Assembly (NCBI GenBank): GCA_021808665.1 | Contig: JAKBBA010000017.1 | Location: 1 to 64,000, forward strand | Length of the DNA: 64,000 nt | Direction: 5' to 3' | Source of the DNA: Actinomycetes bacterium | GTDB lineage: Bacteria > Actinomycetota > Acidimicrobiia > Acidimicrobiales > Palsa-688 | The notes under the pieces: generated by a model | What the model was told of the DNA's origin: nothing | Database searches by the model: none | Seen by the model: the letters and a program-made list of their open reading frames with translations, nothing else | Position numbers and translations under genes: made by a program | Shown here: positions 8,939 to 18,036 of the stretch, piece after piece | Numbering within the stretch: position 1 is the stretch's first letter | Layout: each line of letters opens with the position of its first letter

Positions 8939-9724
8939 CTAGCGTCCTGGCGGGGTCGAGCGGAACTTCTCCGCTCGGATGGCGAGCAGGCGGGGGATGC
9001 TCGACGCCTCCCTGTACTCCTCGGCTCGGGCGAGGAAACCGGCGGGCGGGGCGGGCTCGACCATCGAGGTGATGTATAGACCTGCCGCTGCCATAGCGTT
9101 GACGTAGCGGGACAGAGGCCTGTGGACGAATGGTATCCACACGTCTTTTTCTACCTCTTCGAGCGACAGGTCTTCGACGAGGTAGGGGCCGATCCTCCAG
9201 TACTGCTCCTCAAGGATGGTGTCGTCGATCCACCCGGAGCCGGGCGTCTGCAAAAGCGGATGGTTCAGGAGGAACACGAACGCCCCTCCAGGCGAGAGGA
9301 CCCGGCCGACTTCGCTGATAGCCTCGTCGAGCTCTGTCACGTGCTCGAAGACCAGGCACGCTACGACGGTGTCGAACGTAGCGTCAGGGAAAGGCAGGCC
9401 CGACGCCTCGGAGCGCGCTAGCCGCACTCCCCCGCCGCGCCTGGCCGCTTCGCCAACCTGCGCAACAGATGGATCTACCCCCGCGACGAGCTCGACGCCG
9501 GGGACGCTACCCGCAAGGCGGGCCACCTGGCCTTCCCCGCAGCCCACGTCGAGGACTCTCGTGGCGCCAGCGAGCTGGGTTCTTATGTAGGGGAGGATCT
9601 GCTCTTCGTATTCCGGGTCTGCTCCCTCGGTGAAGCCGGCCTGCCACCACGCTGCGTGGCGCTCCCACAGGTCCCGTCCCACGGTCGCCGCTTCAGCAGC
9701 CGGACTGCCAGGAGCTTGCGGCAT
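8939..9724 (-). CDS. Class I SAM-dependent methyltransferase
   Basis: A 261-residue Rossmann-fold methyltransferase. Motif I is VLDVGCGEGQVARLAG; the acidic segment VAGVDPS and the post-motif LPFPDATFDTVVACLVFEHV match the Methyltransf_11 pattern. The acceptor substrate is unknown. Its start overlaps the stop of the upstream hydrolase by one base (TGATG), and rapZ follows two bases downstream, so it is co-translated within the uvrC-hydrolase-methyltransferase-rapZ-yvcK run. In the textbook actinobacterial order uvrC is followed directly by rapZ, so this gene and the hydrolase look like an insertion. Confidence 0.85.
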   Translation of the reverse strand: MPQAPGSPAAEAATVGRDLWERHAAWWQAGFTEGADPEYEEQILPYIRTQLAGATRVLDVGCGEGQVARLAGSVPGVELVAGVDPSVAQVGEAARRGGGVRLARSEASGLPFPDATFDTVVACLVFEHVTELDEAISEVGRVLSPGGAFVFLLNHPLLQTPGSGWIDDTILEEQYWRIGPYLVEDLSLEEVEKDVWIPFVHRPLSRYVNAMAAAGLYITSMVEPAPPAGFLARAEEYREASSIPRLLAIRAEKFRSTPPGR

Positions 9725-10599
9725 CAGGCCCGTCGGCAGTTGGCCGCGATACGATCAGCCATCTCGACGTACAGCGCTTTGGGCAGGTCGTGGGCCATTC
9801 CCGGCACCAGCCAAAGCTCAGCCCCGGGTACGGCCTCGGACGTTGCTCTGCCACCCGAGTTGTCCACCAGAGGGTCGGAGTCCCCGTGGATGACCAGGGT
9901 GGGTACGGCCACCTCGTGAAGCGCCTCCGTGCGGTCGGGCTGTGCGAGGATCGCCAGAAGTTGCCGGACTACCCCGGCCGGATGGTATGCGCGGTCGTAG
10001 GCGGCGGCAGACCTTTCGCGCAACTCCTCGTCGCTCGGCGGGTACCCGGGGCTCGAGATGACACGGGACCCCGTGACGCCGGCTTCGATGGCCTCCTCAC
10101 GAGTCGAAGGGGGCGTCGCGAAGAACAAGGATTCGGCGACACCTGGGTGCGACTGGCCGACGCCTCGGTTGCCGGTGGTCGAGAATATCGACGTCAACGA
10201 CAGGCTCCGCTCGGGGTGCTCTATTACGAAGGTCTGGGCGATCATCCCGCCCATCGACGCCCCGACGATGTGCGCCTGGGCCACGCCGAGGGCGTCGAGC
10301 AGTCCGACACCGTCAGCGGCCATGTCGGAGAGTGAGTAGACCGGGGGCGGGATCGTCCCCGACACCATAGCGGCACCCATATCCGGAACCCCGGCCTCGT
10401 CGAACCAGGTAGACAGGCCGATATCGCGATTGTCGAAGCGGACGACTCGGAATCCCCGGGAAGCGAGCTCCGCTACGAAGGCCTCATCCCAAGATGTCAT
10501 CTGGGCGCTCAGGCCCATGATCAGCAGGATCACCGGGTCCCCGGGATCGCCGTGCTCGTCGTAGAAGATCTCGATACCGTTGGCAGCAACTTTGGGCAT
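9724..10599 (-). CDS. Alpha/beta hydrolase
   Basis: A 291-residue alpha/beta-fold hydrolase. The likely triad is S115 in VGASMGGM, D242 in HGDSDPLV and H270 in PGMAHDLP, with an oxyanion-side MGLSAQMTSW near residue 28. The FDNRDIGLS segment is typical of a common esterase/epoxide-hydrolase-like subgroup. The substrate is unknown. I took the ATG at 10599; a TTG two codons earlier is possible. It follows uvrC by about ten bases and overlaps the methyltransferase start, suggesting a joint function with that enzyme rather than with DNA repair. Confidence 0.85.
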   Translation of the reverse strand: MPKVAANGIEIFYDEHGDPGDPVILLIMGLSAQMTSWDEAFVAELASRGFRVVRFDNRDIGLSTWFDEAGVPDMGAAMVSGTIPPPVYSLSDMAADGVGLLDALGVAQAHIVGASMGGMIAQTFVIEHPERSLSLTSIFSTTGNRGVGQSHPGVAESLFFATPPSTREEAIEAGVTGSRVISSPGYPPSDEELRERSAAAYDRAYHPAGVVRQLLAILAQPDRTEALHEVAVPTLVIHGDSDPLVDNSGGRATSEAVPGAELWLVPGMAHDLPKALYVEMADRIAANCRRA

Positions 10600-10608
10600 G
10601 GACAAACC

Positions 10609-12609
10609 CTAGCTGTGGAGCCGCTCGAAGACAGCCTCCCCGACGGCGTCGGGAAGCCACGTAAGCCCCGTCAAGGTCTCCTTGGAGATCGCCTTGAGGG
10701 CTTTGGGACCTCCGAGCTCGGATATCAGCCGCTTCTTGCGCGCAGGGCCGAGACCGGCGATGCCGTCTAGGACCGACGAGGTCATCCTTTTTCCTCTCGA
10801 AGAGCGGTGGTAGGTGATAGCGAAACGGTGCGCCTCGTCTCGTATTCGCTGGAGCAGGTACAAAGCCTCGGAGGTCCGCGGGATCCGGATCGGCTCTGAA
10901 CTGCCCGGCCGGTAAACCTCCTCGAAGCGTTTCGCCAGCGAAGCGACCGGTATCTCCGCGCTCAAGCCGAGTCGCTCCAGGACTTCGACAGCAACGCCCA
11001 GCTGGCCTTTGCCTCCGTCGACCAGAAGCAACTGGGGAGGATAGGAGAACTTGCGTCTCCTCTCCTCAACCGGCTTGGCCCGTTCGGCCAGGTAGGCGCT
11101 CAGCCGCCTCGTCAGGACCTCCCCCATAGCAGCGAAGTCGTCGTTTCCCTGCACCGTCTTGATCTTGAAACGCCGGTACTCCGAAGGGCGGGGCAACCCG
11201 TCCTCCATGACGACCATCGACCCGACGTAGTCGGTGCCTTGAAGGTGGCTCATGTCGTAGCATTCGATGCGCAGCGGCGACTCGGGAAGGCCCAGGTGGT
11301 CCTGCAGGGCGGTCAGAGCCCGGGCTCTGGCGTTGTGGTCGGCTGCTCTGGTCAGCCGGTGACGGCGGAACTCCTCGTCAGCGTTCTTTTCGACCGTCTC
11401 CATGAGCGCCTTCTTGTCGCCTCGCTGTGGCACCCGCACCTCCACCGCTGAACCCTTCCTGGCGTTCGGGTTGACGCTGCGCTCGACCCGGTAGCTCGAG
11501 TCAGCAGCCCACCACTCCACCTCGGCGGACGTCGCGTCAGCCGACCCGCGACGGCCGAGAAGTCCGGACTCCGGTTCGCCGCGCACGATGTCGGGCGACG
11601 AACGCAGCAGCTCGAGCCACTCGACGATCGTCTCAACGTCCTCCGGTGGATCCGGCACCAATATCAGAGGCGGCACGCCCATAGGGGCAGCGTCGTAATG
11701 CTGTTCGAGTACCTGAGCGACCAGAGCGGGCCTGCTCAGATCCTCGACCTTGTCGACTATGAGGCCTTTCCGGCCGACTACCCGCCCGCGACGCACGTAG
11801 AACACCTGTACTGCCGCCTCTAGCTCGTCCTCTACGACAGCGAAGCAGTCGAGGTCGTCGGCTGTCTCGGTGACCATCTGCTGCTTCTCGATGGCTTTGC
11901 GCAAGGCTGCGAGCCGGTCTCGTATGCGCCCGGCCCGTTCGAATTCGAGCTGTGCGGCGCACTGCGCCATCTCCGACTCAAGACGTGAGATGACCGACTG
12001 GGTGTCGCCTTCCAAGAAGCCGATGAGGTCGCGCACCATCTCTTCGTAGTGCTGTGCGGTTACTGCCCCGACGCAAGGCCCCGAGCACTTCTCGATGTGG
12101 TAGAGCAGGCACGGCCGTCCGAGCCGGCGATGGTTAGCCAGCTTCGAGTCGCTACATGTGCGAACCGGGAAGATCCTCGTGAGAGAGTCGAGGGTCTCGC
12201 GGATCGCGTAAGCGTGGGCGTAAGGGCCGAAGTACCTGCTCGTCTTGTCCCTGCCCCCCCGCCTGACCGTCGCTCTCGGCCACTCGTCGCCGACGGTAAC
12301 TGCCAGAAAGGGGTAGCTCTTGTCGTCGCGCAGGCGGACGTTGAACCTGGGCTTGTGCTGCTTTATCAAGCTGTACTCGAGCATCAAGGCTTCCACGTCG
12401 TTTCTGACTTGGATCCACTCGACGCTGGAAGCCGAGGCCACCATCTGCGCCGTGCGGGGGGCCAGCAGGGCGGGATTTTGGAAGTAGTTCGACAGGCGGC
12501 TGCGGAGCGACTTCGCTTTGCCGACGTATATGACGCGGCCTTCGTGGTCTTTGAACTGGTAGGAGCCCGGAGAGTCGGGAATGGTCCCCGGGGAAGGTCG
12601 ATGAAGCAC
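10609..12609 (-). CDS. uvrC: Excinuclease ABC subunit C
   Basis: A protein of about 666 residues making the dual incision in nucleotide excision repair with UvrA and UvrB. Domains in order: GIY-YIG nuclease at the N-terminus (PGSYQFKD, then VIYVGKAKSLRSR), a UVR motif in the middle (AAQLEFERAGRIRDRLAAL), the RNase H-like domain (CYDMSHLQGTDYVGSMVV, LLLVDGGKGQL), and helix-hairpin-helix at the end (IAGLGPARKKRLISELGG). The frame is open much further upstream, but family similarity starts at the GTG at 12609; no good ribosome-binding site is visible, so the start is provisional. Confidence 0.95.
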   Translation of the reverse strand: MLHRPSPGTIPDSPGSYQFKDHEGRVIYVGKAKSLRSRLSNYFQNPALLAPRTAQMVASASSVEWIQVRNDVEALMLEYSLIKQHKPRFNVRLRDDKSYPFLAVTVGDEWPRATVRRGGRDKTSRYFGPYAHAYAIRETLDSLTRIFPVRTCSDSKLANHRRLGRPCLLYHIEKCSGPCVGAVTAQHYEEMVRDLIGFLEGDTQSVISRLESEMAQCAAQLEFERAGRIRDRLAALRKAIEKQQMVTETADDLDCFAVVEDELEAAVQVFYVRRGRVVGRKGLIVDKVEDLSRPALVAQVLEQHYDAAPMGVPPLILVPDPPEDVETIVEWLELLRSSPDIVRGEPESGLLGRRGSADATSAEVEWWAADSSYRVERSVNPNARKGSAVEVRVPQRGDKKALMETVEKNADEEFRRHRLTRAADHNARARALTALQDHLGLPESPLRIECYDMSHLQGTDYVGSMVVMEDGLPRPSEYRRFKIKTVQGNDDFAAMGEVLTRRLSAYLAERAKPVEERRRKFSYPPQLLLVDGGKGQLGVAVEVLERLGLSAEIPVASLAKRFEEVYRPGSSEPIRIPRTSEALYLLQRIRDEAHRFAITYHRSSRGKRMTSSVLDGIAGLGPARKKRLISELGGPKALKAISKETLTGLTWLPDAVGEAVFERLHS

Positions 12610-12816
12610 GCCCTGAGTCTGCCCGAAGTCTGGCCGTTGTCGCGGTGGCGAGTTCGCTTGGGCACAGATCGCTGAGAGCAGGTGCGCGAGGACGTCGCAC
12701 GGGCCTATGATGATGGTGCCGGCCCGGAATCCGGCTACATAATCACTTCGAGGTCGACATCCCCGCGGATGGGCGCCCGGGCTGTCCCCGCCGACCGCAT
12801 GTCGAAGTGCTCCAAT

Positions 12817-12821
12817 GGAGG
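12817..12821 (+). promoter_or_regulatory. Shine-Dalgarno site deciding the nadA start
   Basis: GGAGG lies nine bases before the GTG at 12831. It favours this codon over the in-frame GTG at 12807, which has no purine-rich stretch at the right distance. Confidence 0.6.
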
Positions 12822-12830
12822 TGTTCCGCC

Positions 12831-13931
12831 GTGATCCGACTTCAACCTCCCCTTCCTGAGGGGTACACGACATCACCAGGTTCCGACCTTGCCCGGCGCA
12901 TAGCCGCCGCCAAGGAGGCCCTGGGAGACGACTTGATGATCCTCGGTCATCACTACCAGCGTGACGAGGTGATGCGATGGGCCGACGCCCGCGGGGACTC
13001 GTTCGGGCTGTCCCGCAAAGCAGCAGCGTCCAAAGCCCGCTTCGTCGTGTTTTGCGGGGTTCACTTCATGGCCGAGTCGGCGGACATCCTGACCGGCCCA
13101 GATCAGAAGGTGATACTTCCAGACCTGAACGCCGGATGCTCTATGGCTGACATGGCGGACCTCGAGTCCGTCGAAGAAGCCTGGGACGAGCTGTCCTCTG
13201 TCACAGACGTGGAGGAGATCGTTCCGATCACCTACATGAACTCAGCTGCTGCGCTCAAAGCGTTCGTCGGCCGCCGGGGCGGGGCGGTGTGCACGTCGTC
13301 GAACGCGAGGGCGGTGGTCAGCTGGGCTCTAGCCCAGCGCGGCCCTGACACCAAGGTGCTCTTCTTCCCCGACCAGCACCTCGGTCGTAACACCGCTTAC
13401 CAGCTGGGCTTCAACGCCGGCGACATGGCGGTGTGGGATCCCAGGGCAGACCTCGGAGGTCTCGACGAAGCGACCGTGAAAGGCTCCCGCTTTTTGTTGT
13501 GGAAGGGCCATTGCTCGGTGCACCAGCGGTTCCGTCCCAGCCACGTGGAGGCCTTCAGGTCGGAGCATCCCGAAGGTGTGGTGATCGTCCACCCCGAGTG
13601 CGCCCACGATGTGGTGGAACTGGCGGACATGGTCGGCAGCACCGATTTTATTATCGCGGCGGTGGACAAGGCCGACCCTGGGTCGACCATCGCCGTAGCG
13701 ACGGAGATACACCTCGTCCAGCGTCTCGCCGACGAGCACCCCGACCTTCGTGTCGTTTCGCTCGATCCTCTGATCTGCCCGTGCTCCACGATGTTCCGCA
13801 TCGACGCAGCACACCTGGCATGGGTACTCGAAGAGTTGGTGCAAGGAAGAGTGGTCAATCAGATCACCGTCGACGAGGCGACCGCCGCCGACGCGCGCAC
13901 CGCGTTGCAGAGGATGCTCGACATCACTTAG
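12831..13931 (+). CDS. nadA: Quinolinate synthase
   Basis: A 366-residue 4Fe-4S enzyme condensing iminoaspartate with dihydroxyacetone phosphate to quinolinate in NAD synthesis. Family segments are LGHHYQRDEV near residue 38, FCGVHFMAESADIL, LPDLNAGCSMADM, VHPECAHDVVELAD and LICPCSTMFRID, supplying the cluster cysteines. nadB and nadC, its usual partners in an operon, are not adjacent: uvrA converges from the other side. About 220 bases separate it from the divergent uvrC start; apart from the ribosome-binding site I see no clear motif there. Confidence 0.97.
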   Translation: MIRLQPPLPEGYTTSPGSDLARRIAAAKEALGDDLMILGHHYQRDEVMRWADARGDSFGLSRKAAASKARFVVFCGVHFMAESADILTGPDQKVILPDLNAGCSMADMADLESVEEAWDELSSVTDVEEIVPITYMNSAAALKAFVGRRGGAVCTSSNARAVVSWALAQRGPDTKVLFFPDQHLGRNTAYQLGFNAGDMAVWDPRADLGGLDEATVKGSRFLLWKGHCSVHQRFRPSHVEAFRSEHPEGVVIVHPECAHDVVELADMVGSTDFIIAAVDKADPGSTIAVATEIHLVQRLADEHPDLRVVSLDPLICPCSTMFRIDAAHLAWVLEELVQGRVVNQITVDEATAADARTALQRMLDIT

Positions 13932-13937
13932 AAGGCC

Positions 13938-13964
13938 GGCGGGGCGGTGGCAGACCGCCCCGCC
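13938..13964. terminator. Hairpin between convergent nadA and uvrA
   Basis: A perfect 11-bp inverted repeat, GGCGGGGCGGT and ACCGCCCCGCC, with a 5-base loop. It starts seven bases after the nadA stop and ends 16 bases before the uvrA stop. There is no T tract on either strand, so it may be a bidirectional or Rho-assisted terminator rather than a classical one. Confidence 0.65.
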
Positions 13965-13979
13965 GCCAGACCCCATAGC

Positions 13980-16874
13980 TCAGGCGAGCAGCGGGGCCAG
14001 AAAGCGCCCCGTGTAGCTAGACGATGTCTTCGCGACGGTCTCGGGGGTGCCTTCGACGACCACTTCCCCGCCGCCGTCCCCTCCTTCGGGACCCAGGTCG
14101 ATGATCCAGTCGGACGTCTTGATGACGTCGAGGTTGTGCTCTATGACCAACACGGTGTTGCCCTGGTCGACCAGGCGGGATAGGACGCCAAGAAGTTTGC
14201 GGATATCCTCGAAGTGCAGGCCGGTGGTCGGCTCGTCCAGCACGTATATCGTGTGACCCGTCGAGCGCTTGGACAGTTCGCTTGCCAGCTTGATCCTCTG
14301 CGCCTCGCCGCCCGAAAGCGTGGGCGCTGGCTGGCCTAGCCTTATGTAGCCCAGCCCGACATCGACCAGGGTCTGCATATGCCGGGCTATGGAAGGCTGG
14401 TTCGAGAAGAACTCAAGCGCCTCCTCGCAGGGCATGTCCAGCACCTCCGAGATGTTCTTGCCCTTGAAGGTGACATCTAGCGTGTCACGGTTGTAGCGCG
14501 CCCCTTTACATACTTCGCAAGGGACGTACACGTCGGGCAGGAAGTGCATCTCGATCTTGATCGTCCCGTCACCGGCGCAAGCCTCGCAACGGCCGCCCTT
14601 CACGTTGAAGGAGAACCGCCCCGGCTGGTAGCCGCGGACCTTGGCTTCGGTGGTGGTGGCGAAGAGGCGCCTTACGTGGTCGAAGACGCCGGTGTAGGTG
14701 GCCGGGTTGGATCGCGGCGTGCGGCCGATCGGGGACTGGTCGATGGAGATCACCTTGTCTACAGCTTCGAGACCCTCGACGCGGGTGTGACGGCCGGCGA
14801 CCTCCTTGGAGCGGTAGATCCTCGCCATGAGCGCCCGAAGGAGGATGTCGTTCACAAGCGTGGACTTTCCCGATCCTGACACCCCGGTAACAGAGACCAG
14901 GCACCCGAGGGGGAACTCCACGTCGATCCCCTTCAGGTTGTGCTCCCGGGCTCCGACCACCCTGATCGCCCCCTTCGGTTCCCGCCGCAGCGCCGGCACG
15001 GCAATCTTGCGCTGTCCCGTCAGATACTGCCCGGTCAGGGAATCAGGGCTGGCGAGCAGGTCGTCGAGAGTCCCCGAAACCACGACAGTCCCGCCGTGCT
15101 CGCCGGCACCCGGTCCGATGTCGACGATGTGGTCAGAGACACGGATCGTGTCCTCGTCGTGCTCGACGACGATCACCGTGTTACCCAAGTCGCGCAGGCG
15201 CACCAGGGTCTCTATCAACTTGTGGTTGTCGCGCTGGTGCAGACCTATCGAAGGCTCGTCGAGCACGTATAGGACCCCGACCAGACCGCTTCCTATCTGC
15301 GACGCCAGGCGGATCCGCTGCGCTTCACCCCCTGCGAGAGTCGCGGCGGACCTGTTCAGGCTCAGGTAGTCGAGGCCCACGTCGAGCAGGAAACGCATCC
15401 GGGCTCTGATCTCTTTTAGAACCCGGTCGGCGATACGGTGATCCCGGTCGGACAGCTCCAACTCCGCGACCACCGCCGTCGCTTCCCTAAGCGACAGGTC
15501 GCACAGTTCGAAGAGGTTGTGTCCGGCGACGGTCACCGCCAGGCTTTCCGGTTTGAGTCGGGCACCGCCGCAAGCCGGGCACGGGACCTCGCGCATGTAA
15601 CCTTCTATGGTCTCGCGCGAGTAGTCCGACTCAGCTTCGCTGTGCCGGCGGGACAGCCACGGGACGACCCCTTCGAAGTGGGTGTCGTATGACCGGACCC
15701 GCCCGAAGCGGTTTCGGTACTGGACGTGCACCTTGCGGGTCCCCGTGCCGAAGAGAACCGCCTTTTGGTCTGCCTTCTTGAGCTTGCGCCACGGCGTCGA
15801 GGTGGAGAAGCCTCCCTCCAGGGCTACCGCTTCGAGCAGCCCGGCGAAGAACTCGCCGCGATGGCCCGACCACGGGGCTATCGCGCCGTCGGCGAGGGAC
15901 AGGTCCGGGTCGCGTACCACCAGCTCTGGGTCGACCTCGAAGCGCGTTCCGAGACCGTCGCAGGTGGGGCAGGCTCCGTAGGGGGAGTTGAAGCTGAAGT
16001 TCCGCGGCGCCAGTTCGTCGAAGGACCTGCCGCAGGTGGAGCAGGCCAGGTGCTGGCTGAACGTCAGCACCTCTTCCTGCCCGTCAGGGTCCCGCGACAC
16101 TAGCGCTACCTCGGCGACGCCTTCGGCGAGTCGCAGAGCGGTCTCCAAAGAGTCGGTGAGACGACGCTCTATGCCCTTTCGCTTTACGAGGCGGTCGACG
16201 ACGACTTCGATGGTGTGATTCTCGTAGCGGGCGAGCTTAGGGGGGTCAGACAGCTCGCTGATCTCTCCGTCGATGCGGGCCCGGGCGTAGCCCTGGCTGG
16301 CAAGCTCCTCCAGGAGGGCCTGGTACTCGCCTTTCCTGCCGCGCACGACCGGCGCCAGCACCTGGAACCGTTCCCCTTCGGGCAGCTCCAAGATCCGGTC
16401 CACGATCTGCTGGGGCGTCTGGCGCGACACGGGCGTCCCGTCCGCCGGGCAATGAGGCACGCCGATGCGGGCGTAGAGCAGACGCAGGTAGTCGTAGACC
16501 TCGGTTATCGTCCCCACCGTCGAGCGAGGGTTGCGTGAGGCCGACTTCTGGTCGATCGAGATCGCCGGGGAGAGGCCCTCTATGAAGTCGACGTCAGGCT
16601 TGTCCATCTGTCCGAGGAACTGCCTTGCGTAACTCGACAGCGACTCGACGTAGCGTCTTTGGCCTTCGGCGTAGATGGTGTCGAACGCCAGCGAGCTTTT
16701 GCCTGAACCGGACAGCCCGGTGAAGACGATCAGGCGGTCTCGGGGCAGGTCGACGGAGACATTCTTCAAGTTATGCTCCCTGGCCCCGCGCACCACGAGA
16801 CGGTCGTGGGAAGCTCCACTCGCCCCTGCCAGGAGATTCTGCGGTTTAGATCTCACCTTCGCTTTCGCCGGCAT
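13980..16874 (-). CDS. uvrA: Excinuclease ABC subunit A
   Basis: A 964-residue DNA damage-recognition ATPase of nucleotide excision repair. It has two ABC ATPase modules: the N-terminal Walker [17 protein letters not shown], a first signature [14 protein letters not shown], a second Walker [16 protein letters not shown] and a second signature [14 protein letters not shown]. Zinc-finger cysteine pairs are present ([10 protein letters not shown] with [16 protein letters not shown] with CEVCKGARY). The ATG at 16874 gives the usual length; the frame also contains a TTG two codons earlier. A LexA-type box lies 18 bases upstream, so SOS induction is likely. Confidence 0.98.
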   Translation of the reverse strand: MPAKAKVRSKPQNLLAGASGASHDRLVVRGAREHNLKNVSVDLPRDRLIVFTGLSGSGKSSLAFDTIYAEGQRRYVESLSSYARQFLGQMDKPDVDFIEGLSPAISIDQKSASRNPRSTVGTITEVYDYLRLLYARIGVPHCPADGTPVSRQTPQQIVDRILELPEGERFQVLAPVVRGRKGEYQALLEELASQGYARARIDGEISELSDPPKLARYENHTIEVVVDRLVKRKGIERRLTDSLETALRLAEGVAEVALVSRDPDGQEEVLTFSQHLACSTCGRSFDELAPRNFSFNSPYGACPTCDGLGTRFEVDPELVVRDPDLSLADGAIAPWSGHRGEFFAGLLEAVALEGGFSTSTPWRKLKKADQKAVLFGTGTRKVHVQYRNRFGRVRSYDTHFEGVVPWLSRRHSEAESDYSRETIEGYMREVPCPACGGARLKPESLAVTVAGHNLFELCDLSLREATAVVAELELSDRDHRIADRVLKEIRARMRFLLDVGLDYLSLNRSAATLAGGEAQRIRLASQIGSGLVGVLYVLDEPSIGLHQRDNHKLIETLVRLRDLGNTVIVVEHDEDTIRVSDHIVDIGPGAGEHGGTVVVSGTLDDLLASPDSLTGQYLTGQRKIAVPALRREPKGAIRVVGAREHNLKGIDVEFPLGCLVSVTGVSGSGKSTLVNDILLRALMARIYRSKEVAGRHTRVEGLEAVDKVISIDQSPIGRTPRSNPATYTGVFDHVRRLFATTTEAKVRGYQPGRFSFNVKGGRCEACAGDGTIKIEMHFLPDVYVPCEVCKGARYNRDTLDVTFKGKNISEVLDMPCEEALEFFSNQPSIARHMQTLVDVGLGYIRLGQPAPTLSGGEAQRIKLASELSKRSTGHTIYVLDEPTTGLHFEDIRKLLGVLSRLVDQGNTVLVIEHNLDVIKTSDWIIDLGPEGGDGGGEVVVEGTPETVAKTSSSYTGRFLAPLLA

Positions 16875-16892
16875 CCTCAACAGGCTACCAGC

Positions 16893-16904
16893 GAACAGGT
16901 GTTC
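16893..16904. promoter_or_regulatory. LexA (SOS) box upstream of uvrA
   Basis: GAACAGGTGTTC matches the Gram-positive/actinobacterial LexA consensus GAAC-N4-GTTC exactly. It lies 18 bases before the uvrA ATG and 77 bases before the divergent threonine aldolase start. It is placed to repress uvrA until DNA damage. No equivalent site was found in front of uvrB or uvrC by eye. Confidence 0.7.
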
Positions 16905-16981
16905 TGGGTTTCCTCTCGTCGCTCTCGTCGCTCTCGTCCGTGCGTACTGACTGGCGGTGGCGGCTCGCTACGCTTCGACGG

Positions 16982-18028
16982 ATGCAAGTCCTCCACGACC
17001 CGACACGGCGGACTTTCGCCTCCGACAACTACGCAGGCGCCCACCCTGAGGTGATAGCCGCCATCGCAGCCGCGAACCTCGGCCACGTTGGCGCCTACGG
17101 TGCCGACCCCTACAGCGCCCAGCTCGCCGAAGTGCTCCGCGGCCACTTCGGCGACCGAGCAGCCACCTACCCGGTGTTCAACGGGACCGGCGCCAACGTC
17201 GTTGCCCTGCAAGCCCTGACCGATCGCTGGGGCGCAGTCATCTGCGCTGCCAGCGCCCACATAACAGCCGACGAGGGTGGCGCCCCGGAGCGAATGGCAG
17301 GCCTGAAGCTGCTCAGCGTCCCCACCGGGGACGGCAAGCTAACCCCGGAGTTGGTGGACCGCGAAGCGTGGGGGTTCGGTGACGATCACCGAGCGCAACC
17401 TCAGGTCGTCTCGATCACCCAACCGACGGAGATGGGAACCCTCTACAGCCCTGAGGAGTTGGTAGCCGTGACCGAGCACGCACACTCGCTCGGCCTGGCA
17501 GTGCACATGGACGGGGCGCGCATCGCGAACGCAGCAGCCGGCCTGGGCCTACCGCTCCGTGCGATCACGACCGACGTCGGGGTGGACTCGCTCTCCCTTG
17601 GCGCCACCAAGAACGGCGCTTTGCTGGCCGAGACCGTCGTCGCTCTCACCCCACACTCCGAGCGGGGCATCACATACATCCGCAAGTCGAGCATGCAGCT
17701 CGCCTCTAAGGCGCGCTTCGTCTCCGCCCAACTGCTCGCTCTCTACGACGGCGACCTGTGGCTGCGATGCGCGCGGCACGCCAATGCCATGGCCTCCCGT
17801 CTAGGCCGCGGGCTCTCAGAACTGCCAGCGGTCAGCCTGACCCACCCTGTGCAGGCTAACAGCGTGTTCGCAGTGCTCCCTAACGGCATCGTAGAAGGGC
17901 TGAGGGCGCAGTTCGGCTTCTACGACTGGGACCGCAATCTGGGCGACGTCCGCCTCGTGTGCGCGTGGGACACCACCCTCGAAGATGTCGACGCTTTGGT
18001 CGCAGCCACCGACCAGGCCCTCGGCTAG
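16982..18028 (+). CDS. Low-specificity threonine aldolase-type PLP enzyme
   Basis: A 348-residue fold-type I PLP enzyme of the beta-eliminating lyase/threonine aldolase group, which cleaves threonine or allo-threonine to glycine and acetaldehyde. Seen: FASDNYAGAHPEV at the start, FNGTGANVVALQAL, HMDGARIANAAAGLG (the PLP-nitrogen aspartate), and SLGATKNGALLAE with the expected Schiff-base lysine. I chose the ATG at 16982 because the residues before it do not resemble the family. It lies between uvrA and uvrB but has no evident link to repair. Confidence 0.88.
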   Translation: MQVLHDPTRRTFASDNYAGAHPEVIAAIAAANLGHVGAYGADPYSAQLAEVLRGHFGDRAATYPVFNGTGANVVALQALTDRWGAVICAASAHITADEGGAPERMAGLKLLSVPTGDGKLTPELVDREAWGFGDDHRAQPQVVSITQPTEMGTLYSPEELVAVTEHAHSLGLAVHMDGARIANAAAGLGLPLRAITTDVGVDSLSLGATKNGALLAETVVALTPHSERGITYIRKSSMQLASKARFVSAQLLALYDGDLWLRCARHANAMASRLGRGLSELPAVSLTHPVQANSVFAVLPNGIVEGLRAQFGFYDWDRNLGDVRLVCAWDTTLEDVDALVAATDQALG

Positions 18029-18036
18029 ACCGGCTC

